Source of the DNA: a bacterium | Lineage (GTDB): Bacteria; Cyanobacteriota; Vampirovibrionia; Gastranaerophilales; Gastranaerophilaceae | Assembly: GCA_017995595.1 (NCBI GenBank) | Contig: JAGOIO010000081.1 | Coordinates: 1-6,394 of the forward strand | Direction: 5' to 3' | Length of the DNA: 6,394 nt | Notes under the pieces: generated by a model | Databases searched by the model: none | Told to the model about the DNA's origin: nothing | Seen by the model: only the letters and a program-made list of their open reading frames with translations | Part shown: positions 4,880-6,394 of the stretch, piece by piece | How the letters are laid out: each line of letters starts with the position of its first letter | How positions within the stretch are numbered: the stretch's first letter is position 1 | Translations under genes and position numbers: made by a program

Positions 4880-6394
4880 ATGTTAGAAGAAGCAACAAAA
4901 GTTATAAATTCAGCATTTAATAATAGTTTTATAAAAAGACTAAGTTTATACTTGCACGATTGCGTTAGAGAAGAAGTAAAGAGTTCGACTTTTAGAAATC
5001 TAAAACAGGACAAAGATAATAAGTGGATTTTCTTGCAGGGTGAGGAAACTTTATTTCATAACTTTGGTGATTTCTTAAGACTTGACGGTTCTGACAGTAA
5101 GTTGACAGAATTGATGATTCAAAGTGAGATGAGTCAAAAAGATAAATATTTAATTTACGGCTATTTGTTTTTGGTTGGAAAAAATGGTAAGCATAAAAAA
5201 TCTAATGAATTTTTAACTCCGTTGTTATATATGCCATGTAAATTAGAACGAAACGGTGTAAATATTAATTGCATTTTACAAGATGAAGTTTTGTCATTGA
5301 ATACAGGAGCATTAACAGCGTTAATGGCAAAAACAGATGATGAAGATGAAACAGAGCAACTTCTTGAAGGTTTGTTAGATGTTGTACCTGATTTACCTAT
5401 TACTGAAGAAAAAATGGATATTTTCTTAACAACTTTAAGGTCTATTATTCCGGATATTGAAATAAAGTTTGACCATTCAGAAGATGCTGATGATGAAAAT
5501 TTAGAAAAGGATTTTTATAGCGAAGTTGATAAAGTCGATGCTGAAAATTTTGATGATTTAGTTGAAGAAGAAGTTTCTAAAAATAAGGTTAAACTTGATA
5601 AAATTACAATAACAAATCAGTTTTCAATAATTTTAACTAAGAGACCTTCTGTTACAGCTGGCGTTTTGCACGAGTTAGTACAGATTTCCGAAAAACCAAG
5701 TGGTGTTTATAGAGAAACTTCTTTAAACATTATAAATGAGGAATATTTGCAAACAAAAGGCAAGTTGGTTGATAATCCAAACAAGCAATTAAAGGATTTG
5801 AAAGATTTTGTTGCTGTAACTCCATTATCTTTAAGTGATACACAAGAAAATGTAATAAAAAGTATTGAAAATAATTCTCTTGTTGCGGTTTACGGGCCTC
5901 CTGGAACAGGAAAATCCCAAACCATAGTAAATTTAGTTTCACATTTGATTGCAAATGGTAAAACTGTGCTTGTTGCCTCTCGTATGGACAAAGCTGTAGA
6001 TGTTGTTGCAGAAAGATTGAATGAACTTGGTGCTCCGTTTTTGGCTTTGAGAGCAGGAAGAGCTAATTATCAAAAACAATTAAGCTTTCAACTTCAAGAC
6101 TTGCTTGCAGGTAAAGTTGATATTGACGACGGGTATGAAGATTCTGTTATTGCTGATGTTAAAGATATGAAAGAGCTTTTAAATTCAATAAAAGAGCTTG
6201 AAAAAAAAGGCGAATCTATAATAAAACTTGAAAAAAAATGGCAAGAACTTTTTATACAGAAAAAAGAGCAGGAACTGGTTTTAGGCAATCATATTTATAT
6301 AAAGCAGCCTTTGAAAAAAGCAGAGATAGAACAAGTTGCAACGATTGTTAAAACAATGAGTAAAAATTTGGAAAAAACAGGATTTTTAACTGAA
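4880..6394 (+). CDS. Superfamily 1-type helicase/ATPase (UPF1/DNA2-like AAA_11), C-terminus missing
   Basis: An open frame of 505 codons from ATG 4880, preceded at six bases by AAAGGA (4868-4873), runs off the right edge without a stop. The ATPase core begins with a Q-motif-like LSLSDTQENVIKSI (317-330, Gln322). Walker A follows as VYGPPGTGKSQT (337-348, Lys345), then motif Ia TVLVASRMDKAVDVVAERL (362-380) and ALRAGRANYQ (389-398). This pattern is typical of UPF1/DNA2-like SF1 enzymes, which couple ATP hydrolysis to movement on nucleic acid. From about 421 the sequence is Lys/Glu/Leu-rich and looks like a coiled-coil insertion between motifs Ia and II, as in many long SF1 proteins. The first 310 residues match no domain I know. 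They include an alpha/beta-looking part (1-190), a highly acidic stretch (199-231) and a second folded part (238-300). Walker B, motifs III-VI and any nuclease domain lie beyond the window. It diverges from cca. DNA repair, RNA metabolism or phage defence are all possible. Confidence 0.85.
   Translation, partial: MLEEATKVINSAFNNSFIKRLSLYLHDCVREEVKSSTFRNLKQDKDNKWIFLQGEETLFHNFGDFLRLDGSDSKLTELMIQSEMSQKDKYLIYGYLFLVGKNGKHKKSNEFLTPLLYMPCKLERNGVNINCILQDEVLSLNTGALTALMAKTDDEDETEQLLEGLLDVVPDLPITEEKMDIFLTTLRSIIPDIEIKFDHSEDADDENLEKDFYSEVDKVDAENFDDLVEEEVSKNKVKLDKITITNQFSIILTKRPSVTAGVLHELVQISEKPSGVYRETSLNIINEEYLQTKGKLVDNPNKQLKDLKDFVAVTPLSLSDTQENVIKSIENNSLVAVYGPPGTGKSQTIVNLVSHLIANGKTVLVASRMDKAVDVVAERLNELGAPFLALRAGRANYQKQLSFQLQDLLAGKVDIDDGYEDSVIADVKDMKELLNSIKELEKKGESIIKLEKKWQELFIQKKEQELVLGNHIYIKQPLKKAEIEQVATIVKTMSKNLEKTGFLTE

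Noticed and set aside
5730..6288. Minus-strand open frames opposite the helicase-like gene (5730-5954, 6094-6288)
   Set aside because: One spans the Walker A region of the real gene, and the other is a Ser-rich complement of Glu/Lys/Asp codons. Neither has a ribosome site.

Overview
The window is AT-rich, gene-dense bacterial DNA read with the standard bacterial code. It resembles non-photosynthetic relatives of cyanobacteria (Gastranaerophilales/Melainabacteria type). That assignment is an inference from three things: a membrane protein with sequence blocks typical of the cyanobacterial IctB/O-antigen-ligase family, a DUF4330 protein beside it, and low GC. No 16S or other taxonomic marker is present.

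Layout: (1) positions 1-103, minus strand, hold the N-terminal 34 codons of an unidentified acidic protein. It has a good sigma-70-type promoter at 131-159. (2) A rightward three-gene cluster runs from 177 to 3228: an RfaE1/HldA-like heptose-phosphate kinase (PfkB family), a single-pass DUF4330 protein, and a polytopic Wzy_C/IctB-like membrane protein. The gaps are 33 and 19 bases with no internal terminator. A strong hairpin at 3244-3276, with A and T tracts on either side, closes the cluster and can also serve the opposite strand. (3) A leftward pair runs from 4795 to 3313: a CCA-adding-type tRNA nucleotidyltransferase, then a 70-residue protein of unknown function. This pair converges on the same terminator. 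(4) From 4880 to the right edge, diverging from the tRNA enzyme gene across 84 bases, lies the first 505 codons of a large protein. It has a superfamily 1-type helicase/ATPase core with an intact Walker A motif and is cut off by the window end.

The rightward cluster most likely works on the cell envelope: the kinase makes activated heptose precursors, the Wzy_C-like protein ligates or polymerises a surface glycan, and the DUF4330 protein is a membrane-anchored partner of unknown role. The tRNA nucleotidyltransferase is housekeeping. The helicase-like gene is the least ordinary item, but its diagnostic C-terminal part lies outside the window.

I found no RNA gene, CRISPR array, insertion sequence, integration site or origin. 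No gene-free stretch exceeds 300 bases. Nothing here can be called a previously undescribed system on this sequence alone. The best leads are the truncated helicase-like gene, the 70-residue orphan, and a shared TAAAAT element lying almost directly against the start codons of both leftward genes.
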